Shown: positions 26,872-34,626 of the stretch, piece after piece
How the letters are laid out: each line of letters opens with the position of its first letter
How positions within the stretch are numbered: position 1 is the first letter of the stretch
Source: Chloroflexota bacterium
Lineage (GTDB): Bacteria; Chloroflexota; Dehalococcoidia; Tepidiformales; Tepidiformaceae
Reading direction: 5' to 3'
NCBI GenBank assembly: GCA_026705605.1
Contig: JAPPAK010000003.1
Location: 186,728-250,727, forward strand
Length of the DNA stretch: 64,000 nucleotides
Translations under genes and position numbers: made by a program
Notes under the pieces: generated by a model
What the model saw: the letters and a program-made list of their open reading frames with translations, nothing else
What the model was told of the DNA's origin: nothing
Databases searched by the model: none

Positions 26872-28380
26872 ATGGAGATTTCAGTCGTCCAGGGTGACAT
26901 CAGCAAGGCGGAGGCGGATGTCGTCGTCGTCAATCTATTCGAGGGCGTGACAAGCCCGGGCGGGGCCACGGGCGCCGTCGACCGCGCGCTCGACGGGGCG
27001 ATCAGCAAACTCATCGAACTGGGCGACATCCGGGGAAAGGCGGGGGAACGGACGACGATCCACACCTTCGGGAAGATTCCGGCGCCGCGCGTGCTCGTGG
27101 CGGGGCTGGGCAAGGCGGACGACTTCGACGTCCACGCCGTGCGCAACCTCTCGGCGGAGGTGGCGCGCGCCTGCCGGAGGCCGGCGGTGAACACCGTCGC
27201 CACGGTCGTCCACGGGGCTGGCATCGGCGGGCTTGACCCGGATGCCTGCGCGCAGGCGGTTGCGGAGGGGGCGCTGCTGGGGGCCTACCAGTTCCTTCGC
27301 TACAAGACGGAGGCGGACGACGACGACAAGGCCGCCATCGGGCAGCTCACGATCGTCGAGCACGACGCCTCGAAGGTGGAGGGGATGGCGGCGGCGGCGA
27401 ACCGCGGTCGCGTGATGGCGGAAGCGACGAACCTCGCGCGGGACCTCGCGAACGAGCCCGCGAACAACCTGAATCCGACCGACCTCGCTGGTCGAGCGGC
27501 GGACGTGGCGAGCGCGCCCAACCTCGAGATCGAGGTGATGGAGGAAGAGGAGATGGCAGCAAAGGGCATGGGCTCGCTGCTGTCGGTGGCGCGCGGGAGC
27601 ATACAGCCGGCCAAGCTGGTGCGGATCAGCTACAAGGGCCGGGGAGGCGAGGGGTACGACCTCGCGCTCGTGGGGAAGGGCATCACCTTCGACACCGGCG
27701 GGATCAGCATCAAGCCGGCGCAGGGCATGGAGGCGATGAAGGCCGACATGACGGGCGCCGCCTCGGTGATCGCGGCGATGCAGGCGGTCGCGGCGCTCGC
27801 GCCGAAGGCCGACATCCTCGCGATCGCACCCTGCACGGAGAACATGCCCGGCGGGAACGCGACCCGGCCCGGGGACGTAGTCTCGGCGATGAACGGCAAG
27901 ACGATCGAGATTCTGAATACGGACGCCGAGGGGCGCCTCGTCCTCGCCGACGGGCTCTGCTACGCGCGGGAGCTGGGCGCCCGTCACCTCGTCGACGTGG
28001 CAACGCTCACGGGCGCGGTCAGTGTCGCGCTCGGCGACCAGTGCTACGGCCTGATGACGAACAACGACGCGCTGGCGAAGCGTTTCGAGGCGGCCGCCGA
28101 GGCCGCCGGCGAGCGCAGTTGGCGGCTTCCGATGTTCAAGGAGTACGGGGAGCAGCTCAAGAGCAACGTCAGCGTGGTCAAGAACATCGGGGGCCGCCAG
28201 GCGGGAAGCATCACGGCGGCGAAGTTCCTCGAGCACTTCGTCGACGAGAAGCCGTGGGTACACCTCGACATCGCCGGCGTGGACATGGCCTCGAAGGACA
28301 AGGGCTGGATCACGAAGGGCGCGAGCGGGCAGGTCGTGCGCGCCCTCGTGAATCTCGCGGTCGGCTTCGCGGACGAGTAG
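26872..28380 (+). CDS. pepA: Leucyl aminopeptidase (M17 family)
   Basis: Cytosolic hexameric metallo-aminopeptidase of 502 residues. The N-terminal macro-like domain (about 1-165) is followed by the catalytic domain with GKGITFDTGGISIKPAQGMEAMKADM, the metal-binding signature NTDAEGRL and ENMPGGNATRPGD, matching the two-metal site and bicarbonate/Lys site of the family. The ATG at 26872 follows AGAGGG by about 6 bases. It precedes the tandem methyltransferase genes by 10 bases, so they may be co-transcribed. Confidence 0.95.
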   Translation: MEISVVQGDISKAEADVVVVNLFEGVTSPGGATGAVDRALDGAISKLIELGDIRGKAGERTTIHTFGKIPAPRVLVAGLGKADDFDVHAVRNLSAEVARACRRPAVNTVATVVHGAGIGGLDPDACAQAVAEGALLGAYQFLRYKTEADDDDKAAIGQLTIVEHDASKVEGMAAAANRGRVMAEATNLARDLANEPANNLNPTDLAGRAADVASAPNLEIEVMEEEEMAAKGMGSLLSVARGSIQPAKLVRISYKGRGGEGYDLALVGKGITFDTGGISIKPAQGMEAMKADMTGAASVIAAMQAVAALAPKADILAIAPCTENMPGGNATRPGDVVSAMNGKTIEILNTDAEGRLVLADGLCYARELGARHLVDVATLTGAVSVALGDQCYGLMTNNDALAKRFEAAAEAAGERSWRLPMFKEYGEQLKSNVSVVKNIGGRQAGSITAAKFLEHFVDEKPWVHLDIAGVDMASKDKGWITKGASGQVVRALVNLAVGFADE

Positions 28381-28390
28381 GGCAGCGCAC

Positions 28391-29104
28391 TTGGCCGAAC
28401 TCTTCCCCCGCAGCGCCACCTACGACGAGTCGTGGGTGACGGAGAACCGCATGGGGCCGAACGTGCTCTGGCTCGCGGAGTCGCTGGCGGAGCGAATGAC
28501 GCTCGAGCCGGGAATGCGGGTGATGGACCTCGGCTGCGGGAGGGGGCTGAGCTCGGTCTTCCTCGCGCGCGAGTTCGGGGTGGAGGTGTGGGCGACGGAC
28601 CTCTGGATCAAGCCGACGGACAACTGGGAACGCATCCGGGAAGCGGGGCTGGAGGGGCAGGTCCACCCCATCTACGCGGAGGCGCACCAGCTGCCGTACG
28701 CGGAGGGCTTTTTCGACGCGATCGTGAGCCTGGACGCCTACCAGTATTTCGGAACGGCCGACCTCTACGTGCAGTACCTGGCGACCTTCCTGCGGCCGGG
28801 CGGGGAGATCGGCATCGTGTGCCCCGCGTTTCGTCGTGAGCTCGGCCCGGACGACGTTCCCGACTCCCTCACCGACCTCTACGGCGAGGGCGGCTTTCAC
28901 GCCTTCCACACGAGCAGCTGGTGGCGCGACCACTGGCGCAAGGCGGCAGCCGTGGAGGTAACGCTGGCGGACGAGCCTCCCGAGGCGGACGCGATCTGGG
29001 AGGAATTCATCCCGCACACGCGTCCCCAGGAGCAGGTATCTCTCTCGGCCGATGCGGAAGGCGAGCGCGTGCTGACGTTCGCGCGGGTGGTGGCACGCCG
29101 ATGA
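28391..29104 (+). CDS. SAM-dependent class I methyltransferase, tandem copy 1
   Basis: A 237-residue methyltransferase with the SAM motif MDLGCGRGLSSVFLAREFG and LPYAEGFFDAIVSLDAYQYF, FLRPGGEIGIVCP as motifs II-III. The pattern is of the UbiE/cyclopropane-synthase type; the substrate is unknown. It starts at TTG 28391, supported by alignment to the next gene (AELFPRS against TDLFPRS). No ribosome site is seen, so translation may be coupled to pepA. It overlaps copy 2 by four bases (ATGA). The pair is roughly 80-85% identical by eye, nearly perfect over residues 36-90. Confidence 0.9.
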   Translation: MAELFPRSATYDESWVTENRMGPNVLWLAESLAERMTLEPGMRVMDLGCGRGLSSVFLAREFGVEVWATDLWIKPTDNWERIREAGLEGQVHPIYAEAHQLPYAEGFFDAIVSLDAYQYFGTADLYVQYLATFLRPGGEIGIVCPAFRRELGPDDVPDSLTDLYGEGGFHAFHTSSWWRDHWRKAAAVEVTLADEPPEADAIWEEFIPHTRPQEQVSLSADAEGERVLTFARVVARR

Positions 29105-29814
29105 CGGATCTGTTCCCCCGCAGCGCCGCCTACGACGAGGAGTGGGTCAACGCGAACCGCATGGGGCCGAACGTGCTCTGGCTGGCGGAGTCGCTGGCCG
29201 AACAGATGACACTCGAGCCGGGCATGCGGGTGATGGACCTCGGCTGTGGCAGGGGCCTGAGCTCGGTGTTCCTCGCGCGCGAGTTCGGCGTCGAGGTGTG
29301 GGCGACGGACCTCTGGATCAAGCCGACGGACAACTGGGAGCGCATCCGGGAAGCGGGGCTGGAGGGACAGATCCGCCCGGTCTATGCGGAGGCGCACCAG
29401 CTGCCGTACGCGGAGGGCTTCTTCGACGCGATCGTGAGCCTTGACGCGTACCACTACTTCGGCGACGCGGTCCTCTACCTTGACTACCTCGCCCGCTTCC
29501 TGCGGCCGGGCGGGGAGATTGGCATCGTCTGTCCCGGCTTCCGCCGGGAGCTCGACCCCGACGACGTGCCCGGCTACCTCACCGACTACCACGGGGCAGG
29601 CGCCTACTCGTTCCACACGCCCGATTGGTGGCGCGACCACTGGCGCAAGACGGCACTGGTGGAGGTGACGTGCGCGGACGAGCCGCCGGAGTCGGACGCC
29701 ATCTGGGAAGAGTTCATCCCGCACACCCTAGACGAGGAGCAGGCGGCGATCAGGGACGATGCGGCCGGGGAACGGCTGTTGTCGTTCGCGCGGGTGGTGG
29801 CGCGCAAGCGGTAG
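29101..29814 (+). CDS. SAM-dependent class I methyltransferase, tandem copy 2
   Basis: Second member of a tandem duplicate, 237 residues, with the same SAM-binding motifs. Differences from copy 1 cluster in two places: residues about 117-135 (HYFGDAVLYLDYLARF against QYFGTADLYVQYLATF) and about 150-175, the region that usually shapes the substrate pocket. This pattern suggests duplication followed by change of substrate. Both end in a conserved AIWEEFIPHT and a short ARVVAR tail. Confidence 0.9.
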   Translation: MTDLFPRSAAYDEEWVNANRMGPNVLWLAESLAEQMTLEPGMRVMDLGCGRGLSSVFLAREFGVEVWATDLWIKPTDNWERIREAGLEGQIRPVYAEAHQLPYAEGFFDAIVSLDAYHYFGDAVLYLDYLARFLRPGGEIGIVCPGFRRELDPDDVPGYLTDYHGAGAYSFHTPDWWRDHWRKTALVEVTCADEPPESDAIWEEFIPHTLDEEQAAIRDDAAGERLLSFARVVARKR

Positions 29815-29846
29815 CGGGGCCAGTGACGGGGCGGGGCGCGGTCCTC

Positions 29847-29852
29847 TAGGAT
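29847..29852 (+). promoter_or_regulatory. -10 hexamer TAGGAT of enoyl-CoA hydratase gene (leaderless type)
   Basis: TAGGAT, six bases, then ATG at 29859. Confidence 0.6.
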
Positions 29853-29858
29853 TCCGCC

Positions 29859-30752
29859 ATGGCTGATTATCAGGACATCCTCACCGAAAAGCGGGACCGC
29901 CACGCGATCATCACCCTCAACCGGCCCGAGAAGATGAACGCGCTGAGCCACAACCTTCGCGCCGAGGTATTCGACGCGATGAAGCACTTCGAGCTCGACG
30001 AGAGCGTGAAGGTCATCATCCTGCGGGGCTCGGGCCGGGCTTTCAGCGCGGGGTACGACCTCTCGGGGACGCCGCCGGACGAGCACAGTTATGTCGATAC
30101 ACGGAGCGGGCTCCCGGGCGTCGGGCCGATCCATCCGGGCCAGGGCCAGTGGCCGCAGCACCTGCTGAGCGGCTACTGGCAGATCTGGGACCTGACGAAG
30201 CCGGTCATCGCGCAGGTCCACGGCTACTGCCTCGCGGGGGGCACCGAGCTGGCGACGATGTGCGACCTGATGTTCATCGCCGAGGACGCGATCATCGGGT
30301 ATCCGCCGGTGCGGGCGATGACGAGCGTCGACATCATCTACCACCCCTGGCACATGCATCAGAAGAAGGCGCGCGAGCTGCTCTACACGGGCGACAGCCT
30401 CACGGGGCTGGAGGCGGTGGAGGTGGGCTGGGCGAACCGGGCGATGCCGGTCGAGGACCTGTGCGAGGTGACGGAGGCGTTCGCCGAGCGCATCGCCAAC
30501 ATCGACTCGCCGATGCTGCAGATGACGAAGCGCCAGGTGAACCGCGTCTACGAGATCATGGGGATTCGCACCTCGATGGCAGTGGGGGCGGACATCCAGG
30601 CCCTCAGCTCCGTGCGTCCCGGGGGTGGGGAGTTCGGCCGCATCTCGCGGGAGAAGGGGCTGAAGGCCGCCCTCGACTGGCGAGACGGCCCCTTCGAGGA
30701 CTACGGGAAGGCGCCTCCGGGCACGGCTCGACCGAGCGCCGCGACCTGGTGA
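29859..30752 (+). CDS. Enoyl-CoA hydratase/isomerase family protein
   Basis: Crotonase-fold protein of 297 residues with AIITLNRPEKMNALS, GRAFSAGYDL and HGYCLAGGTELATMCD (oxyanion hole). An extra loop of about 25 residues follows residue 65 (PPDEHSYVDTRSGLP). As in its paralogue near 16 kb, the usual catalytic glutamates are not obvious (PPVRAMTSVDIIYHP), which suggests both belong to one non-hydratase subgroup. The ATG lies six bases after TAGGAT. The next gene, a thioesterase, overlaps its stop (GTGA). Confidence 0.88.
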   Translation: MADYQDILTEKRDRHAIITLNRPEKMNALSHNLRAEVFDAMKHFELDESVKVIILRGSGRAFSAGYDLSGTPPDEHSYVDTRSGLPGVGPIHPGQGQWPQHLLSGYWQIWDLTKPVIAQVHGYCLAGGTELATMCDLMFIAEDAIIGYPPVRAMTSVDIIYHPWHMHQKKARELLYTGDSLTGLEAVEVGWANRAMPVEDLCEVTEAFAERIANIDSPMLQMTKRQVNRVYEIMGIRTSMAVGADIQALSSVRPGGGEFGRISREKGLKAALDWRDGPFEDYGKAPPGTARPSAATW

Positions 30753-31177
30753 GCGACGCGCCCGGCGACGCGAACTCCGAGGCGTTCGCGCGGCACTTCG
30801 CCGAGCACCCGCTGCACCGGGCGCTGGGCGTTCGGCTGGAGGAGCGACGCGAGGACTTCGCGCGCATCTCGATCGCGCCGAGCGCGGTCACGCAGGGGGG
30901 CGTGGCGGGCGGGCTCCACGGGGGCATCCTCGCGGCGCTCGTCGACATCGTGATGCTGGCAGCGCTCTCGACGGTGCAGCGCCCGGGACAGGAGCCGGCG
31001 GGCACGGCCGACCTCAACATCACCTACCTGCGGCCGGCGCTCGGGGCGCGCATCTACGCGGAGGGGACGGTGGTGAAGCGGGGCCGGCAGCTGGCGATGA
31101 TCGAGGTCAGCATCCTCGACGAGCAGGACCGGCTCTGTGCGAAGGGGCGGACGCTCTACGCCTTCCGCAGCGGCTAG
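30749..31177 (+). CDS. PaaI-type hotdog thioesterase
   Basis: A 142-residue hotdog-fold protein. GGVAGGLHGGILAALVDIVMLAAL is the hot-dog helix with the catalytic region, and TADLNITYLRPALGARIYAEGTVVKRGRQLAMIEVSILDE gives the characteristic strands. Such enzymes hydrolyse acyl- or aryl-CoA thioesters. It starts at GTG 30749, overlapping the upstream hydratase stop by four bases, so the two are likely partners in one CoA-thioester pathway. Its TAG shares a CTAG with the convergent lipoprotein gene. Confidence 0.88.
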   Translation: MSDAPGDANSEAFARHFAEHPLHRALGVRLEERREDFARISIAPSAVTQGGVAGGLHGGILAALVDIVMLAALSTVQRPGQEPAGTADLNITYLRPALGARIYAEGTVVKRGRQLAMIEVSILDEQDRLCAKGRTLYAFRSG

Positions 31178-31887
31178 CTCTCCTCCGCCTCCGCCGCGGC
31201 CTCCAGGTCGAGGTCCGCGAAGACGGTGCGCACGAGCTCGTACATGCGGGTCGCGATACGCACCCCGAGGGCGATGTCCTCGGTGCCTTCAAGGCCGTTC
31301 TGGGCGACGGCGTGGACGATGCGGCCGGTGCGGAAGCAGACGACCGTCTCGACGAGGCGACCGATCTCCGTGGTTGGCTGCCCGACGATGAAGCCCTCGG
31401 CGCCGTCGCCGATGTCGGCGACCCAGAAGTCGGTGTAGTCGGTGACGGTTCGCTCGTTGATGAGGCTTCCGCAGTAGAGGCTCATCGAGTCCTCAGCGGA
31501 CTCGACATCGGCGTAGAGGGTGGACTGAATCGTGATGAGCGCGGGACCGCCAAGGTGGGTGAATGGCTCCTCCCAGGAGAACTCGCGCACGGCGCCGATG
31601 ATGCGCCCGCGGGCCTCAAGCTGATTGACCTTGCCCCGGAGATTCTCGACATCGAAGAGCTGCGCCCACTCCCCGTTGTCGAAGGTGTTCGTGTTCGCGT
31701 TCTCCATGGCGAGGGGCAGGTCCTCAAGGTCCAGGAGCATGTCTTCCAGCGGGTAGGCGTCGTCGGGGAGGTTCGTGGCGAACTCCTCCTCCTCGCCGGC
31801 GCAGGCGGCGAGGAACACGAGCCCAAGGGCCGCGAGGAAGGGGAGAAGCGTCAACCGAAGTGAGGCGCGTCGCACGTGGAGGCTCAT
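31174..31887 (-). CDS. Lipoprotein of unknown function
   Basis: A 237-residue exported lipoprotein. The N-terminus MSLHVRRASLRLTLLPFLAAL is a signal peptide ending in a lipobox with Cys29 (VFLAAC), then an acidic linker (AGEEEEF). The mature domain has no recognised family; it carries Cys in LYCGSL and VVCFRTGRI and a glutamate/alanine tail. The start at 31887 is chosen because it gives a proper signal peptide; a longer in-frame start at 31974 would place a proline-rich stretch in front. Confidence 0.75.
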   Translation of the reverse strand: MSLHVRRASLRLTLLPFLAALGLVFLAACAGEEEEFATNLPDDAYPLEDMLLDLEDLPLAMENANTNTFDNGEWAQLFDVENLRGKVNQLEARGRIIGAVREFSWEEPFTHLGGPALITIQSTLYADVESAEDSMSLYCGSLINERTVTDYTDFWVADIGDGAEGFIVGQPTTEIGRLVETVVCFRTGRIVHAVAQNGLEGTEDIALGVRIATRMYELVRTVFADLDLEAAAEAEES

Positions 31888-31960
31888 CGTACCGGAGAGC
31901 GGGGGTGGCGGCTGCGGCGCGGGGAGGCCACGATGGGGTCCGGGTAAAGGGGATGGCGCA

Positions 31961-32143
31961 TTGACGGGCTTCATAGCAGGAGCGCTGGTGCTGATCGCGG
32001 TCGGGATCGTCGTGGGGGCGGTGGTGTTTCGCTGGCGACGGGCGATCGAGGCGCTGCGGGTGTTGCGCCGGATTGGATGGGCCTACGTGATCGCGATCGT
32101 CCTGCTGGCAGTCATCTACGTCGTGCGGGACGGCGGGCTCTGA
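31961..32143 (+). CDS. Small two-helix membrane protein, 60 aa
   Basis: Begins at TTG 31961 after GGGGAT and encodes two hydrophobic helices (FIAGALVLIAVGIVVGAVVF and AYVIAIVLLAVIYVV) separated by an arginine-rich loop RWRRAIEALRVLRRIG. No family is recognised. The stop is four bases before the glycerate kinase start, so it is probably co-transcribed with it. Support is coding-like composition and operon position; the start is uncertain. Confidence 0.5.
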   Translation: MTGFIAGALVLIAVGIVVGAVVFRWRRAIEALRVLRRIGWAYVIAIVLLAVIYVVRDGGL

Positions 32144-32147
32144 AGCC

Positions 32148-33251
32148 ATGCGCGTCCTCGTGGCGCCCCAGGAATTCAAGGAGAGCCTGACCGCGGAGGA
32201 GGCGGCCTCCGCCATTGCCCGCGGCATCGCCGGCGCGCGGCCGGACTGGGCGATTGAGGAGCTGCCGCTTTCGGACGGGGGTCCGGGCTTCCTCGCGGCG
32301 CTCGCGCGGGCCACGGGCGGGCAGGAGCGTGCCGTGGCGACGCATGACGCGCTCGGACGGGCGCGGACGGCGCAGGTGCTGGACATCGCCGGGACGGGAA
32401 CCTGCGCGGTCGAGGCGGCGATGGCGAACGGCCTCGCACTGATCGAGCGGCAGGAGCGGGACACGCTACTGGCCAGCACCGAGGGCGTCGGGGAGCTGAT
32501 CGCCGCCGCGCTCGCAGGCAATCCGAGGCGGGTCGTGGTCGGGGTGGGGGGCAGCGCCACGAGCGACGGGGGCTCGGGGATGGCGCGAGCGCTGGGGGCG
32601 CGTTTTCGCGACGGGGCAGGCCGTGACCTGACGCCGGGGGCGGCTCCACTCGCCGAACTGGCGCGCATCGACTGGTCGCCGCCGGAAGCGCTTGCGGGGG
32701 TGGAGGTGCTCGTCGCGACGGACGTGACGAACCCGCTGGTGGGGCCGCAGGGGGCAGCAGCGGTGTTCGGACCGCAGAAGGGGGCTTCGCCAGACGATGT
32801 CGGGGCGATCGAAGCCGCGCTGCAGCGCTATGCGGCGGTCGTCGAGCGTTCGCTTGGGGTCGCAATCGCGGATGTGCCGGGAGCGGGAGCGGCGGGAGGG
32901 CTGGGAGGCGGCCTTGTGGCGTTCCTGGGCGGACGCATCATGAGCGGCTTCGACGTGGTGGCAGAGGCGGTGGGGCTTGAGGAACGCCTACGACGGGCGG
33001 ATGTCGTCGTGACGGGGGAGGGGAGCTACGACGGGCAGTCGGAGCAGGGGAAGACGGTGGGGCGGCTACGGCAGCTCGCCTCGGAGGCGGACACCGGCTG
33101 TGTCGTGCTGGCGGGACGAGCGGCGGCGGTTGCGGCGGGGGACGTGCTCACGCTGGCCGAGATCGAGCCGGACGCGGAGGCATCGATGCGGAATGCGGCG
33201 GCGCTGCTGGAGGAACTGGCGGCGCGCTGGGCGCGCTCAGCTGCCGTCTGA
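32148..33251 (+). CDS. Glycerate kinase (GarK/GlxK family)
   Basis: Phosphorylates D-glycerate to a phosphoglycerate. The 367-residue protein has the family N-terminus VLVAPQEFKESLTAEEAASAI with LPLSDGGPGF, the middle GVGGSATSDGGSGMARALGARF, and the C-terminal VVTGEGSYDGQSEQGKTVG. This is the bacterial 2-phosphoglycerate or 3-phosphoglycerate-forming type; which position is phosphorylated cannot be told from sequence. It ends 15 bases inside the convergent CitE-like gene. It may work with the adjacent CoA lyase in a two- or three-carbon acid route, but that is inference. Confidence 0.92.
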   Translation: MRVLVAPQEFKESLTAEEAASAIARGIAGARPDWAIEELPLSDGGPGFLAALARATGGQERAVATHDALGRARTAQVLDIAGTGTCAVEAAMANGLALIERQERDTLLASTEGVGELIAAALAGNPRRVVVGVGGSATSDGGSGMARALGARFRDGAGRDLTPGAAPLAELARIDWSPPEALAGVEVLVATDVTNPLVGPQGAAAVFGPQKGASPDDVGAIEAALQRYAAVVERSLGVAIADVPGAGAAGGLGGGLVAFLGGRIMSGFDVVAEAVGLEERLRRADVVVTGEGSYDGQSEQGKTVGRLRQLASEADTGCVVLAGRAAAVAAGDVLTLAEIEPDAEASMRNAAALLEELAARWARSAAV

Positions 33252-34058
33252 AGCGCGGTCGAGGGTGCGGCGCGCCTGCCGGGCACGGGGCGCATCGACG
33301 ACCATTCCGTCACGGCGCGCCACCCAGGCCCCCTCGTCACGCGACTCGTAGGCCTCGATGTCGGCGCGGGCGCGTTTCACGACCGTGTCAGTCGGACTGA
33401 AGACGTCGTTGGCGACAGCGACGAGGCGGGCGTCGTCGAGGACGGCGCCGGCGAAGCCGTAGTTGGCCATATCGCGCAGTTCAAGCGAGCTGCCGTCGAT
33501 GAGGGCAACGGTCTCGTGGGCGGCGGCGGCCGCGACTACGCTGCCGCGCGCGTAGGCGAGGCGAGGGCCACTCTCTTCGTACCGCGCGCCAATATCGCGG
33601 GCGAACGGCTCGGAGGCGAGCACGAGGCCGGCCGTGCGGGGAGCGGCGGCGAGGCTCTCGGCGGCGCGCAGGAGGCCGCGGGCCGTGTCGATGACAGGGA
33701 AGAGGGCGACCTGACCCGGTTCGATGTCGCGGGTGTGCTCGAACTCGCGCAGGATGACCGCAGTGTCGCGCACGTCCTGGGGCTCGGTGCAGTGGGGCAG
33801 GAGGATGGCGGCCAGCCTGGAGCCGGTGATGGCGTCGAGGTCGCCGCGGGTGAGCTGCGTGCGAGGGTGGTTCACCGCAACGAGGGGGATCTTGCCCGCT
33901 TCCGCGACCCGCTCGACGGCTTCGGCAGCGGCGGCCCGCAACTCCTCTACCGGCTGCGTCTCATCGGTGAGGGAGAGCAGGATGGCGTCGGCGTCGGCCT
34001 CGAGGGCGGCGTCGAGGGAGTCGCCGGGGCGGGCGCGCAGGATGCTCCGAAGCCGCAT
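33237..34058 (-). CDS. HpcH/HpaI aldolase / CitE-like CoA-ester lyase
   Basis: A 273-residue TIM-barrel lyase of the citrate lyase beta/malyl-CoA lyase superfamily. RSILRARPGDSLDAALEADADAILLSLTDE aligns with the N-terminal strand and helix of CitE proteins, IPLVAVNHPRTQLTRGDLDAI with the next strands, and LVLASEPFARDIGAR with the substrate-binding strand. The usual Mg-binding Glu/Asp pair is not fully certain, so it may be a divergent member. The ATG at 34058 directly abuts the stop of the upstream DinB gene, forming an operon. Confidence 0.78.
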   Translation of the reverse strand: MRLRSILRARPGDSLDAALEADADAILLSLTDETQPVEELRAAAAEAVERVAEAGKIPLVAVNHPRTQLTRGDLDAITGSRLAAILLPHCTEPQDVRDTAVILREFEHTRDIEPGQVALFPVIDTARGLLRAAESLAAAPRTAGLVLASEPFARDIGARYEESGPRLAYARGSVVAAAAAHETVALIDGSSLELRDMANYGFAGAVLDDARLVAVANDVFSPTDTVVKRARADIEAYESRDEGAWVARRDGMVVDAPRARQARRTLDRASDGS

Positions 34059-34577
34059 CTAGACGCCGCCGGCCACGCTGCGGTCGAGGGTGGCGATGTG
34101 CAGGTCGCCACGCAAACCCATCACGCCCTGCAGATGATCGAGGGAGTGGCGGTAGACGACCTCGGCGATCCACTGGCAGGTGATCGGGCCCCAGTGGCCG
34201 TCGTCGCGCAGGCGGAGCCATGAGGTGTCGTCGAGCTCGCGGAAGACATCGAACTCCTCGTCGCGCACACGGCCGAGCTGCTCCATCAGGTCCCCGAGCG
34301 GGACGCCGGCTTCGTAGCGCTCGTCGCGCCAGACGCGGCGGCTGTAGTCGGCGGGCTCGAGCATTTCGGGGATGGCGGCCCAGCGGAGGAGGGGCAGATA
34401 GACGCGCTCTTCCATGTCGACCAGGTGGGAAACCTGCTCGTGGATGGACCATTCCTCGGGGTCGGGGGTCCAGTGGTGTTGGTCACCGGGGAGGTCGCGC
34501 ACGGCCCAGGAAAGGTCGGCGGTGGTGGCGCGGAGCCGGGCAACCAGCTGTGTGCGGTATTCCGCAGTAAGGCTCAC
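34059..34577 (-). CDS. DinB family protein
   Basis: A 172-residue four-helix-bundle protein of the DinB/YfiT superfamily, a group of metal-dependent thiol transferases and damage-inducible proteins. The putative metal histidines lie in WSIHEQVSHLVDMEERV and in YRHSLDHLQGVMGL. The GTG start at 34577 is eight bases after TATACT on the minus strand (leaderless type). Role unknown; co-transcribed with the CitE-like lyase. Confidence 0.85.
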   Translation of the reverse strand: MSLTAEYRTQLVARLRATTADLSWAVRDLPGDQHHWTPDPEEWSIHEQVSHLVDMEERVYLPLLRWAAIPEMLEPADYSRRVWRDERYEAGVPLGDLMEQLGRVRDEEFDVFRELDDTSWLRLRDDGHWGPITCQWIAEVVYRHSLDHLQGVMGLRGDLHIATLDRSVAGGV

Positions 34578-34585
34578 GCCACCTG

Positions 34586-34591
34586 AGTATA
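34586..34591 (-). promoter_or_regulatory. -10 hexamer TATACT of dinB-like gene (leaderless type)
   Basis: TATACT, a near-consensus -10, is followed by eight bases and the GTG at 34577 on the minus strand. Confidence 0.6.
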
Positions 34592-34626
34592 GCCACGGAT
34601 GCGCAGTGGACCAGTGGGGGGAGCCC

